Translations under genes and position numbers: made by a program
Source: a bacterium
Lineage (GTDB): Bacteria > Methylomirabilota > Methylomirabilia > Methylomirabilales > 2-02-FULL-66-22
Assembly (NCBI GenBank): GCA_029580855.1
Contig: JAKPQH010000152.1
Location: forward strand, 1-64,000
Reading direction: 5' to 3'
Length of the DNA stretch: 64,000 nucleotides
Notes under the pieces: model-generated
What the model was told of the DNA's origin: nothing
The model's input: only the letters and a program-made list of their open reading frames with translations
Databases searched by the model: none
Shown: one piece after another, positions 55,887-64,000 of the stretch
Layout of the letters: each line of letters opens with the position of its first letter
Position numbering within the stretch: the stretch's first letter is position 1

Positions 55887-57551
55887 ATGTCCGCCACGAG
55901 CACCGGCCAGTTCTTCGCCGAGACGCTGGAAGGGTACGGCGTCACGCACGTTTTCATCGTGCCCGCCATCTTCCAGCAGGCCATGGCCGCGATCGAGAAG
56001 ACCGGCATCACGCGCGTGACGACCCACCACGAGATGGCCGCGGCGTTCATGGCGGACGGCTACGCGCGGGCCGGCCGCCGACCCGGCGTCTGTCTGGCGC
56101 AAGCGGTGGGCAACGGCAATCTGGCCGCGGGTCTCCGGGACGCGTACCAGGCCTGCGCACCCGTGGTGGCGGTCAGCGGGGGCCCGCAGCCGGACGGACG
56201 CTACCGGTACGTGTACCAGGTGGTTGATGATTTTCCCATGTTCGTGCCGGTCACCAAGTGGAACGCGGTGGTGGAGCGGCCGGACCGGCTGCCGGACCTC
56301 CTGCGGCAGGCGTTCCGGGCGGCCACGACGGGCGCGCCTGGGCCGGTGCACCTGGAGCTGCCCGGCCGGCTGGGCGAGCACGCGCACGGCGAGGGAGACT
56401 TTCCGGTCCTGGTGGAGGCGCCGTTCACACGCTATCCGGCGTTTCGCCCGGCGGCGGATCCGGACGCGGTGGAGCGGGCCGTGGCGCTTCTGACGGCCGC
56501 CGAGCGGCCCGTCATGGTCGTGGGGGGCGGCGTCACCGCCTCGGACGCCCGCGTGGAGTTGGTGGAACTTGCCGAGCGGCTGTCCGTGCCGGTGGCGGTC
56601 ACGCTGAACGGCAAAGAGAACATCCCGGATGACCATCCCCTCTCACTCGGGAACGTGGGGACGTACGGCCGGCGATCGGCGAATCAAATCGTGGCAGCGG
56701 CCGATCTCGTCTTCTTCGTCGGCAGCCGTGCGGGCGGTCTGACGACCAACAACTGGAAACTGCCGCCGGCCGGCACGCCGACCATCCAGCTCGACATTGA
56801 CGGCGCAGAGCTCGGGAGAAACTATCCCGCCGCGGTCGGGCTGCTGGGTGATGCCAAGCAAACGCTGCGCCAGCTGATTGCCGCCTCGCCGCGGACCGTG
56901 TCGAGGCCGGCGTGGGTGCGGCACGCTCAGGACGCGCTGCGCCAGTGGCGGGAGTCGCTGGCGTCGATGCTCGATTCCGACGCCGTCCCGATCCGGCCGG
57001 AGCGGATCTGCCGCGAGATCTCCGAGTTCCTCCCCAAGGACTCCATCCTGGTGGCGGACACCGGCCACGCGGCGATCTGGACCGGGACCATGGTGGCCCT
57101 CAACAAGCCCGGGCAGCGCTATATCCGCTGCGCCGGCACACTGGGGTGGGGATTTCCGGCCGCGATTGGCGCTAAGTGCGCCGTGCCCGACCGCCCGGTG
57201 CTCTGCTTTACGGGCGACGGCGGACTCTGCTACCACCTGGCGGAGTTGGAGACGGCGGCGCGGGCCGGCGTCGCTGCGGTGATCCTCGTGAACAACAACG
57301 GCGCGCTGCAGCAGGTGCGGAAGGGTATCGACACCGCCTACGGCGGCAAGCAGTGGGGGCGGTCGAAAGAGATGTGGGTCTTTAAGCCCGGGACCAACTA
57401 TGCCCGCGTGGCGGAAGAGCTCGGATGTCTGGGAATCCGGGTGGAGAAACCGGGTGAGATCCGCAACGCGCTGGAGAGGGCGTTCGCCGCCGGCCGGCCG
57501 GCTCTGATCGACGTCGCCACCGACATCGACGCCGCGCCTGCGTGGGGGTAG
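55887..57551 (+). CDS. Thiamine diphosphate-dependent decarboxylase/synthase-like enzyme
   Basis: 554 residues from ATG 55887 (GAAGGAG upstream). Three-domain ThDP fold: PYR domain with the activating Glu at E49 (HHEMAAAFMADGYAR), central domain (about 190-330), and PP domain with the GDG motif at 443-445 (FTGDGGLCYHLAELETA) ending in NNN (469-471). This is the acetolactate synthase/benzoylformate decarboxylase/sulfoacetaldehyde acetyltransferase superfamily. FAD-binding residues cannot be judged by eye. In this operon it probably cleaves or joins a 2-oxo acid produced by the aminotransferase and dehydrogenases. Confidence 0.88.
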   Translation: MSATSTGQFFAETLEGYGVTHVFIVPAIFQQAMAAIEKTGITRVTTHHEMAAAFMADGYARAGRRPGVCLAQAVGNGNLAAGLRDAYQACAPVVAVSGGPQPDGRYRYVYQVVDDFPMFVPVTKWNAVVERPDRLPDLLRQAFRAATTGAPGPVHLELPGRLGEHAHGEGDFPVLVEAPFTRYPAFRPAADPDAVERAVALLTAAERPVMVVGGGVTASDARVELVELAERLSVPVAVTLNGKENIPDDHPLSLGNVGTYGRRSANQIVAAADLVFFVGSRAGGLTTNNWKLPPAGTPTIQLDIDGAELGRNYPAAVGLLGDAKQTLRQLIAASPRTVSRPAWVRHAQDALRQWRESLASMLDSDAVPIRPERICREISEFLPKDSILVADTGHAAIWTGTMVALNKPGQRYIRCAGTLGWGFPAAIGAKCAVPDRPVLCFTGDGGLCYHLAELETAARAGVAAVILVNNNGALQQVRKGIDTAYGGKQWGRSKEMWVFKPGTNYARVAEELGCLGIRVEKPGEIRNALERAFAAGRPALIDVATDIDAAPAWG

Positions 57552-57668
57552 GGGGCAGCGGCGCGGGAAAAGATGCCGGGGGAGCGGCCGAGCCGGGGAT
57601 CGGGTGACGCGAGCGGTAGCCCGCTTTTGCCTCCGACGATCAAGCCGTTGGTAGCACGAGAGGTTGCC

Positions 57669-58523
57669 GTGCAGGTGGTCCTGAACACGAAGTTCTTTCG
57701 CGCGCTCAGCGTGGGCGATCTCGGCGCGAGAGCCAGGGCGTTGGGTTTCGACGGCTTGGATATTTGCGTCCGGCCGGGTCATCCCGTGAACCTCGACAAC
57801 TGCGCGAACGCGCTGCCTGCGGCGGTCGCCCTGTGGAAAGAAGAGGGATTGGTCTGCCCGCTGGCAACGACCCCTGTGACGCTGGTGGACCCGGCTGCGC
57901 CGGAGGTCGAGCCGCTGTACGCCGGGTGCGCCGCGGCAGGGGTCCCGCGGGTGAAGATCGGGTTCTTTCCTTTCACGCCCGGCCAGGACTACTGGGGGTT
58001 GGTCGAGGCGGCGCGCCGCGCGCTCGCCGGCTTTGCGAGGGTGGGGGAGCGGTACGGCGTGCAGACCGTGTATCAGGTGCACAGCGGCCCCGTGCTCGGC
58101 TCGAACTGTGCGGGCCTCATGCACCTCCTCCGGGATATGGACCCGCGCTGGGCGGGTGCGTATCCGGATCTCGGACACATGGTCCTCGACGGCGAGGATT
58201 ACCCCATGGGTCTGGCGATGATTCGCGAGTACCTTTCCATCGTCGGGGTCAAGGACGCCTACCACGCTCCTCGGCCCGCCGGCAGCGAGCCCCCGTTTGT
58301 CCCCCGGTTCGTCAAACTCGGCAGCGGCGCGGTCAACTGGTGTCGCGCACTGGGCGCCCTGAAGGCGCTGGGTTACGACGGGGCCTTCTCCGTGCACACG
58401 GAATACGACTTCGACGAGTCCATCATCCGCCGGATCGGCTACGCCGACGCCACCCCGCCGCACCTCGAGGAGTGGGCCCAGGCCGACGCCGGGTTCCTCC
58501 GAGAACGATGGGCGGCCGTGTAA
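57669..58523 (+). CDS. Sugar phosphate isomerase/epimerase-like TIM-barrel protein
   Basis: 284 residues from GTG 57669, with GAGAGG upstream; the frame is open to 57573 but that part looks non-coding. AP-endonuclease-2-type barrel: LGFDGLDICVRPGHPVN at strand 2, YQVHSGPVLGSN, PDLGHMVLDGEDYPMG, VGVKDAYH and SVHTEYDFDESI, giving the Glu/Asp/His residues that bind a divalent metal. Members include hydroxypyruvate isomerase and tagatose epimerase. Last gene of the GntR operon. Confidence 0.85.
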   Translation: MQVVLNTKFFRALSVGDLGARARALGFDGLDICVRPGHPVNLDNCANALPAAVALWKEEGLVCPLATTPVTLVDPAAPEVEPLYAGCAAAGVPRVKIGFFPFTPGQDYWGLVEAARRALAGFARVGERYGVQTVYQVHSGPVLGSNCAGLMHLLRDMDPRWAGAYPDLGHMVLDGEDYPMGLAMIREYLSIVGVKDAYHAPRPAGSEPPFVPRFVKLGSGAVNWCRALGALKALGYDGAFSVHTEYDFDESIIRRIGYADATPPHLEEWAQADAGFLRERWAAV

Positions 58524-58810
58524 CAGGCAACAGCCCCTGTGTCTCCTTCTGTGCCGGGTCCCCACATCGAGCCGGGGAGAAATTTTCCCCCCCTGGTTCC
58601 AGCGTCCCGTACCAGCCTTGAAGACGCTTGGGAGTCGCGATGAACCTGGCCCAAGCCTCGGCGGGTTTTTTCCGTCGAGGATTTCCGTACAGGCCTTCTT
58701 CCCGTCTTGACGACTTCAGATCCGCTCGCAGCCGCCGCCCTTCCGATTTGGCCCGTCCAAAAACAACAGGATGACCTGGACGAATCAGCAAAGTACGAGA
58801 CCGTTTACGA
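58524..58810. other. Intergenic region after the catabolic operon
   Basis: No convincing gene. CTTGGG (58627-58632) pairs with CCCAAG (58650-58655) and a TTTTTT run lies 11 bases further (58666-58671), a loose terminator-like arrangement for the operon. A short dyad GGGGA/TCCCC is at 58574-58590. A 42-codon frame from ATG 58639 has no ribosome binding site. Confidence 0.4.
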
Positions 58811-58839
58811 TTGACACAGCGTCTGGCCATTATTAACAT
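58811..58839 (+). promoter_or_regulatory. Sigma-70 type promoter of the 58885-62727 unit
   Basis: Perfect TTGACA (58811-58816), 17 bases, TAACAT (58834-58839). Start site near 58846, about 39 bases before the small ORF. Confidence 0.6.
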
Positions 58840-58884
58840 GCAGCTATATGAGACCGCATGACTCTGGTATAGGAAGGAGGAGCT

Positions 58885-59052
58885 ATGCCTGAGTTACCTT
58901 CGACGCCGCAACCTTGTGCTTGCTCCGCACGATTTCCCGCGCGCCGGTCATCCAATCTCAACCCCAGTTCCGGTATCTCATGGTCCCCGCACCACCCGCA
59001 ACTACTCGCAGAATCGAGAGGATCGCCCCGGTTTTTCGGATCTAGGCGCTGA
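58885..59052 (+). CDS. Possible small protein (55 aa) upstream of the large uncharacterised gene
   Basis: ATG 58885 follows AGGAAGGAGGAG, one of the best ribosome binding sites in the window, and the promoter at 58811. The predicted peptide begins MPELPSTPQPCACSARFP and is rich in Ser, Pro and Arg, without a membrane segment or known motif. It ends 93 bases before the 1193-residue protein. Expression signals are strong but composition is not clearly coding, so it could be a leader peptide controlling the large gene. Confidence 0.45.
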   Translation: MPELPSTPQPCACSARFPARRSSNLNPSSGISWSPHHPQLLAESRGSPRFFGSRR

Positions 59053-59145
59053 AGGTATTCCCCGCTTGGACTAGCGTCCCGAACCTACTGACGGGCGAAG
59101 TCATTGTGGGGCCGCGCGACACTTCGCGTCATGAGGAGGGGAGCC

Positions 59146-62100
59146 ATGCCGTTTTCCGTTCGGCAAGAATATTCGACCAAGACACCGGGTGAACTGATGA
59201 CAGCGCCGGTCGATGCTTTGCTTGGCGTTGACATTTCCGCCGCCAAAGTCCTCATCTCTCTGGGGATCAACGAAGTGGGTGATTTGGCTAGATCGGAATT
59301 GTTTCGAACGGCCGAGGACATCACGGATGGAGTTTTCACACCGAAGGTTCCGCATGACCGCCTCTCGAGCGGCGGCGCGCTGATCCCCATCGCCGACCTC
59401 CCCGCCGCCGATATCGGCAACCTTCGAATCCTCTCCGATTCGACGAAGACGGAAACGTTTCGAAAAGCCCTTGGTGTTGCGACGATACGGGAAATGGCTT
59501 GGTGGCCGCCGTACCGCGCAGCGAAGGACATCGACCGAACCGTCACAACTTCCGTTCGGGGGGTGGATGAAAATGATTCTCCGCCGGAACTTGTGCCGTC
59601 TTCTGGGCGATACCCTGTGGAGCGGGTACAGTACGACGTGTTGGTTCTCGATGAGGTCTCCACGCCGGAAGCTTCAGGGTCAGAGGCGCATACACACGTG
59701 CCGCCCGGCGACGGGCATGTTCAAGACACTCTTCTCGACCTTGCGCGGGCCGGTGCGCTGGACCTGACTGCGTCAGTCGCCAAGATTGCCGTCCGGCCTG
59801 CTGAAGGGGCTCTGTTAACCTGGACCCAATCCTGGTACACGGAAGGTTTGGGTCTGGGGCAACTCCTACATTCCTTGGCGTTGGCGCCGGGTGAGAGCAC
59901 GCGTATTGCCATGATCGATTGGACGCGTCGCCAGTCCGCGGGTGTCAGGGAACAGATTGTGGAAGGCGAGCAACTCCTGAACGATCTCGCTCGGTCCCGC
60001 TCCATTAACGAGGTCACGAATGCCGTGGCGACGGAAGCGCAGGAGGGGTTTTCTCGCTCCATCAACAAAGTCGAAGCCGGTCAGGTCGGCTTTGGAAGCG
60101 GTGGGTCGATCGCCGGAAGTTACGAGGGGATCAACTTTGCGGCTGGACACGGACTTTCAGCATCGTACGCCCAAGGGACCGCCGACGTGCAGTCGCGGTC
60201 TTGGACGACGGGCCGACGAGAGGTGTCGGCGGCCTTGGCTCAAAATATCGTGGACCGGACTCACCAGGCGTCCAGCCTTGCCCGTAGTCGTTGGGCTACC
60301 ATCGTCAAGGAAGTCAGTCAACAGGAAAGCGAGCGGGTCAGCACCCGTGCCGTGACCAATTACAACCACATGCACGCTCTGACCGTGCAGTACTGGGAAG
60401 TCGTCCAATTGTATCGGGTGGCCGTGGAGTTGACGCAGGTTGACGCCGCGCTGTTCATTCCCATGAAACCACTCAACTTCGGGGGGGATGAAGTGCAGCG
60501 ATACCGCTTTCAAATCGCCGCCGCAGGCCTAAACGCCGAAGTGCGCGCTTTAGCTGCGGCCGAACCGGGCTGGGTTGCCATCAGTTCGCCGAATCTCGTG
60601 GGTGGGAACTGGAAGGACCGCTATCTAGACGATTGGAAGCAAGCTCTGAATCAGCCTGTGGCCACCGCCAGCGACAGCACGGTCGTTCTCCCGCAGGGCA
60701 TCACGCGTGACTTCGGGTTTGGGTATTGGACAGACGGTTTGCCGATCGAGTCCGCGATCATTTATTGGAGGGACGGCACGAACACGGCGGTGGCCTTGCA
60801 AGATCGGGCCGAAGGTCATAGTGCGTGGAGCGCCCGCTTTGCGGCTACGGTGGGGGATACATTCAATAAAGACAAAGGCGGACGGGATTATAGCGAGGTT
60901 CGGCGCATTGCCTTTCGAAAAAAACGAGACAAAATCGAGGCGTCGGCCATGGGAGATTTCGTGCTGACTTTCTCGACCACGCTTGCGGACCGGGTGGACG
61001 CTCCCGCGCTGGCGTTGGCCGCCACGCTTCGCATCCCCGGCCAAGCTGAGGAATTCACGGCCTTCGAGTTTGACACGCCTTTCGCGATGTCGCGGATCCT
61101 CCAGCACCTTAATGCGAACCGCGACCATTACAGTCGTGCCATTTGGTCCCGATTAGACGCGCCGACGATCTTTGGTCTCTTGCGGCCGTATTTGTGGCGT
61201 GGGAAGCCCGTGATCTCGCAGGTGGATCCGCTCCCGATCGGGACCGCCGGAAACTATCTGGTATTTCGCAGGCATCCGGCCCAGACCGAAGCAGAAGCGG
61301 CGGAGTGGCGATCCTACCTGGACGCGCGGGACATTCGAGTGGGCGAGAAGAAAGAAACGCTGGTTCCCATGCCATCGGGTGGCGTTTTCGCGGAAGCGGT
61401 GCTCGGCCGGGCCAATTCCGCGGAAAAGCTCGACATCACGCGGTTCTGGAACTGGCAGGACAGCCCGATTCCTATTCCTGCCCCCGAAATCGCCGCAATC
61501 CAATCCGGCAGTCGCGCTCAGCCCGACGATACCAAACCTGGAGTGACCCCGGCTCCCATACTCAACATCATGAACGCGCCGTCCCTGCCGGATCCCAGCG
61601 GGATGGCTGCCGTTTTGAGCGCCGTGCAAAACGGGGCCATGTTCCGAGATATGAGCGGTTTGGCGGCCACCATCGGTGCGGCTCAAGCGGCATTGGGCCG
61701 TGGCTTCGACGCCAGCACGGCCGCAGGCGTTCAGGCAGGCGAGAATTTCAAGACGGCCGCGAACTTGCTGGCCAGCTACCTCGGCGCAAAGGGAATTGGT
61801 CGCGGCGGAGGCGGTGCATCGGCGGACGAATCGGACGGCTCCAACCGTTCTACGAGCGATTTGCCCGCCACCCCGAGCAACCTTGGGGCCCTGATGAATA
61901 AAGGGCGGGAGATGGATCAACGAGGGTTGCTGGCCAAAACGGACCCAGAGTCAGAATGGGCGCCCTACCCCGGAAGTGGCGCCGATAGCGCGCCATCGCC
62001 GCCCCCGCTTGTCTCGGCAGGAAACGAACAAGCGGCCTTCTACGGGACACGGCCCAAGGCTTCCACGGGCGAACGCAAACCCACTCCCGTGCAAAGCCGA

Positions 62101-62727
62101 CTCGAACGGGTTGTGCAATTTTTCGTGCTGCACGAGGACAGCAGTATCGTGGTTCCCGGCGACTATCAGTTCGAGGTGGAGGATGCGTACTCGGCCGTCG
62201 GGACAAGTTTTGCCTTCAGCGTCGGCTCTGGACGGCGCATCGGCGCCACCCGACTGTCCATCCCGGCCGGCGTCTGGAATATCGCGGGATACGTGCGGGT
62301 GCGTTTACCCAACAATGTAGTCCAGATCCCGGTCAAGGTCTTGCCAGGGCTTGACCCCGTCACATTCAATGCCGAGCGCACGCTTCTCGGACCAGAGTCT
62401 GTCTATGAGGTGGCAGACCAGATCACGGTGGAAGAGAACGCCAAAGTTGTCAGTCTGTTCCTGCGTCCCACGATCCACGAAATCAAAGTGGAGCGCGAAA
62501 TCCAGTTGAGCGCCAGCGCCACAGGTACCGCCCAGTACAACGCTGAAGTAAAAGCCGAAATCGAGGCGAAAGGTACTGTAGGCGTTGCCGAGGTGGGAGC
62601 TTCCGGAGGCACAGCGCTCAGCGCCGGTTATAGTCTGAGCGGCACGTTGGGTGCCTCTCAGACGCTCAAACTGACGATGGTCTTCAAGGTGATGAAAGAG
62701 CTGAAATTCGATCCGCACAAGCCATAA
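59146..62727 (+). CDS. Large uncharacterised protein (1193 aa)
   Basis: Starts at ATG 59146 with GAGGAGGGG upstream. No signal peptide or membrane helix. Residues 20-60 (PVDALLGVDISAAKVLISLG, VGDLARSELF) look like helix-hairpin-helix. About 210-310 include LGLGQLLHSLALAPGES and a coiled-coil-like REQIVEGEQLLNDLARS. A Gly/Ser-rich amphipathic stretch (311-350) is followed by long helices (355-430) carrying TNYNHMHALTVQYWEVV, a motif seen in large uncharacterised bacterial proteins. Residues about 500-800 are beta-rich; about 880-1000 are Pro/Gly/Ser-rich linker; 1010-1193 end in beta-structure with ASGGTALSAGYSLSG. DNA is visibly less GC-rich than its neighbours. Secretion-independent surface or cytosolic assembly roles are guesses. 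Confidence 0.8.
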   Translation: MPFSVRQEYSTKTPGELMTAPVDALLGVDISAAKVLISLGINEVGDLARSELFRTAEDITDGVFTPKVPHDRLSSGGALIPIADLPAADIGNLRILSDSTKTETFRKALGVATIREMAWWPPYRAAKDIDRTVTTSVRGVDENDSPPELVPSSGRYPVERVQYDVLVLDEVSTPEASGSEAHTHVPPGDGHVQDTLLDLARAGALDLTASVAKIAVRPAEGALLTWTQSWYTEGLGLGQLLHSLALAPGESTRIAMIDWTRRQSAGVREQIVEGEQLLNDLARSRSINEVTNAVATEAQEGFSRSINKVEAGQVGFGSGGSIAGSYEGINFAAGHGLSASYAQGTADVQSRSWTTGRREVSAALAQNIVDRTHQASSLARSRWATIVKEVSQQESERVSTRAVTNYNHMHALTVQYWEVVQLYRVAVELTQVDAALFIPMKPLNFGGDEVQRYRFQIAAAGLNAEVRALAAAEPGWVAISSPNLVGGNWKDRYLDDWKQALNQPVATASDSTVVLPQGITRDFGFGYWTDGLPIESAIIYWRDGTNTAVALQDRAEGHSAWSARFAATVGDTFNKDKGGRDYSEVRRIAFRKKRDKIEASAMGDFVLTFSTTLADRVDAPALALAATLRIPGQAEEFTAFEFDTPFAMSRILQHLNANRDHYSRAIWSRLDAPTIFGLLRPYLWRGKPVISQVDPLPIGTAGNYLVFRRHPAQTEAEAAEWRSYLDARDIRVGEKKETLVPMPSGGVFAEAVLGRANSAEKLDITRFWNWQDSPIPIPAPEIAAIQSGSRAQPDDTKPGVTPAPILNIMNAPSLPDPSGMAAVLSAVQNGAMFRDMSGLAATIGAAQAALGRGFDASTAAGVQAGENFKTAANLLASYLGAKGIGRGGGGASADESDGSNRSTSDLPATPSNLGALMNKGREMDQRGLLAKTDPESEWAPYPGSGADSAPSPPPLVSAGNEQAAFYGTRPKASTGERKPTPVQSRLERVVQFFVLHEDSSIVVPGDYQFEVEDAYSAVGTSFAFSVGSGRRIGATRLSIPAGVWNIAGYVRVRLPNNVVQIPVKVLPGLDPVTFNAERTLLGPESVYEVADQITVEENAKVVSLFLRPTIHEIKVEREIQLSASATGTAQYNAEVKAEIEAKGTVGVAEVGASGGTALSAGYSLSGTLGASQTLKLTMVFKVMKELKFDPHKP

Positions 62728-62763
62728 CCGAACCGATACCGAAGGCTTGTTTGCCGCGCACCG

Positions 62764-62808
62764 TGACCACCCGCAAGGGTCTGGCCCCGTCGCCGCTGCG
62801 GGTGGTCA
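62764..62808 (+). terminator. Strong hairpin after the 1193-aa gene
   Basis: TGACCACCCGCA (62764-62775) and TGCGGGTGGTCA (62797-62808) form a perfect 12-bp stem with a 21-base loop, starting 36 bases after the stop. No T-run follows, so termination may need Rho, or the stem protects the transcript end. Confidence 0.5.
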
Positions 62809-63182
62809 TACCGTCATTCGCGGGGCCAGGTCGGTACCAACGGCGGTTCGTCATGAGACGGCCAGACGCCGATAGTTGTCGGACCACACGCGTTTGGAAC
62901 GGGGCCGTTGAACCCACGCCTGCCAATCGAGCGCGGCGCCCCTCCGGGTCGGAACCTTTGCATGAACTCTGCCCCTTTTTCGGCTGCAGCAGGAAAAACC
63001 CCGATGACCGAGAGCGCCGCCCAGCCATGCCTGTCGGATATCTGTTCACCATACGCACGCCATGGACTGGCGCCGGTCGCCGCCGTTGGACGAGCGTCGC
63101 TGACTGTGGATATTGACGCTCCCGAGCGAGGGCGGCGTCACCAGGGCTTGAGCGCGAGCGCTGGGGCCCCTGCGTCGGCGCG
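62809..63182. other. Intergenic region with no supported gene
   Basis: Several short frames occur but none has a ribosome binding site or recognisable product. The frame of the lipocalin-like gene is open back to 63117 (stop TGA at 63114-63116) without a start codon. Confidence 0.35.
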
Positions 63183-63218
63183 CCGGTAGGCACCTGGTCT
63201 TCGGAGTCGTGGGAGGTT

Positions 63219-63602
63219 GTGGATTCGAACGGCGCGGTGGGCCGCCCGTTCGGAGAGAAGCCCATCGGCTGCATCATGGACAGCGCCGACGGCTACATGG
63301 CGGTGGCCTTCCTGCCGCCGGGCCGACTGCCGTTTTGCGTGGCCGACATCCCCGGCGGAACGGTGGGCGAGAAGTGCGCCGCCATCGGGACGTATATCTC
63401 CTCCTGTGACTGCTACGCGGTTGCCGGGGACCGGGGCCACCACCACATCGGATTGCGCCGTTTCCCAAACTGGACCGGGATGATCCGGGAGCGGATCGTC
63501 AATCTGAGCGGGGACACGCTGCGCATCAGCACACCGCCGCCGCTCGTCAAGGGCAAGGTGCAGACTGCGCATCTGATGGGGAAGCGAGCCCGCAGACAAT
63601 GA
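63219..63602 (+). CDS. Lipocalin-like domain protein with disrupted start
   Basis: 127 residues from GTG 63219, a member of the small lipocalin-like (Lipocalin_5) group: GRPFGEKPIGCIMDSADGYM, ADIPGGTVGEKCAA, RRFPNWTGM, LRISTPPPLVKGKVQTAHL. The similarity extends upstream of this GTG: the in-frame codons 63183-63218 read PVGTWSSESWEV, the normal first strand of the family (L-x-GTW-L-SWE), yet no start codon precedes them before the stop at 63114. Either a non-standard start is used or a small deletion has removed the original one. Probably binds a small hydrophobic ligand; role unknown. Confidence 0.7.
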   Translation: MDSNGAVGRPFGEKPIGCIMDSADGYMAVAFLPPGRLPFCVADIPGGTVGEKCAAIGTYISSCDCYAVAGDRGHHHIGLRRFPNWTGMIRERIVNLSGDTLRISTPPPLVKGKVQTAHLMGKRARRQ

Positions 63603-63623
63603 AGGTTTCCGCGACCAGGGAAT

Positions 63624-64000
63624 CTATCCCCGGCTTACGCCCCGTTTCGCCTTTTTCCCGCGTGGCTTGCCAGGCGTGTCGCCCGTCGTTCCCGTGGTCT
63701 CCATGATCAGCAGGACGCCGGTACAGCGCCCGTCATCCACGAGCGAACAGAGAGCGATGGGAATCTCGCGGTCGCCGACATGCATGACCGACCGACAGCG
63801 CTCCGGCTGCGCGGCGGTCGTGAGCTCGCGCAGGAGTTGCTTCAGCGTCTCCTGATCGCGAGGCGGGCACAGGACGGTCACCGGGTCGCCCACGACCTGG
63901 GTCTCGCTCCGGCCCAGGATCTCGCACGCTCCGGAGCTCATCCGCAGGATGCGGCCTTCGGCGTCGAGCTCGATGGTCCCCGGACCCAGCGCCCGCACCA
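63624..64000 (-). CDS. PAS-domain protein, truncated by the window edge
   Basis: At least 125 residues; the frame is open to the window end, so the N-terminus lies outside (GTG 63998 need not be the start). A PAS domain (about 5-100): IELDAEGRILRMSSGACEILGRSETQVVGDPVTVL, then REIPIALCSLVDD and TGVLLIMETTG. A Lys/Arg-rich tail ends the protein. No output domain lies downstream, so it is the C-terminal sensor part of a larger signalling protein, or a stand-alone PAS protein. Convergent with the lipocalin-like gene. Confidence 0.65.
   Translation of the reverse strand, partial: VRALGPGTIELDAEGRILRMSSGACEILGRSETQVVGDPVTVLCPPRDQETLKQLLRELTTAAQPERCRSVMHVGDREIPIALCSLVDDGRCTGVLLIMETTGTTGDTPGKPRGKKAKRGVSRG

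Larger units (their letters stand above)
58601..59085. repeat. Imperfect direct repeats flanking the promoter/small-ORF block
   Basis: AGCGTCCCGTACC (58601-58613) and AGCGTCCCGAACC (59073-59085) differ at one base, and each is preceded by a CCCC-C-TGG stretch. The roughly 470 bases between them hold the promoter at 58811 and the small ORF at 58885. They may mark a duplication or insertion boundary. Confidence 0.4.

Noticed and set aside
58423..58839. A 138-codon minus-strand frame after the catabolic operon
   Set aside because: It starts without a ribosome binding site, overlaps the isomerase gene end and is rich in Arg/Pro without any domain.

Overview
The window is a high-GC bacterial chromosome segment. 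Most genes have clear GGAGG-type ribosome binding sites, operons are tight, and many neighbours overlap by ATGA. The pairing of a cytoplasmic-type nitrate reductase with an alternative complex III, plus NnrS, TRAP transport and a NirJ-like radical SAM protein, suits an environmental soil or sediment bacterium such as Rokubacteria/Methylomirabilota (NC10). That placement is inference; the window has no rRNA or tRNA to settle it.

Layout. 1-3660 (+): a near-consensus promoter, a possible small ORF, an M24 peptidase homologue with substituted metal ligands, a c-heme/CopD/cytochrome-b5-like membrane protein, an ABM-fold protein, and two gene remnants (hemerythrin C-terminus, methyltransferase N-terminus). 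3661-16228 (-): two very large secreted proteins (FG-GAP/HYR/Calx-beta; dockerin-like/PKD/IPT/TSP3/propeller), a small winged-helix protein and a sigma-54 activator. 16320-36605 (-): the respiratory block. In transcription order it reads diheme cytochrome c, narG, narH, narJ, narI, narK, actA-F, nnrS-like, CBS protein, radical SAM/SPASM protein and glutamine amidotransferase. From the cytochrome to actF every junction overlaps or is separated by at most 16 nt, so nitrate import, quinol oxidation by nitrate and quinol-to-cytochrome c electron transfer appear to be expressed together. 36985-37233 (-) is a small Cys-rich protein.

37633-39666 (+), divergent from the respiratory block, encodes an Rrf2-type regulator with four Cys, a membrane protein with a Cys-rich tail and a hemerythrin. 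This suggests NO, O2 or redox sensing beside the nitrate genes. 40095-45915 (+) holds a membrane protein, a Lon-type protease, an MFS transporter and an aldo/keto reductase. 46163-46846 (-) is an orphan MetH-activation-domain protein.

47048-58523 (+) is one catabolic operon: GntR/FCD regulator, class III aminotransferase, M81 peptidase-like protein, TRAP transporter (P, Q, M), two MDR dehydrogenases, a ThDP enzyme and a sugar-isomerase-like protein. Its substrate is unknown but is probably a small amino or hydroxy acid. 58524-62808 is an island with its own promoter, a small ORF and a 1193-residue protein of an uncharacterised family; it is visibly less GC-rich than its surroundings and is the best candidate for something undescribed. 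The window ends with a lipocalin-like protein lacking a normal start and a truncated PAS protein. No CRISPR array, tRNA, rRNA or insertion sequence was recognised.
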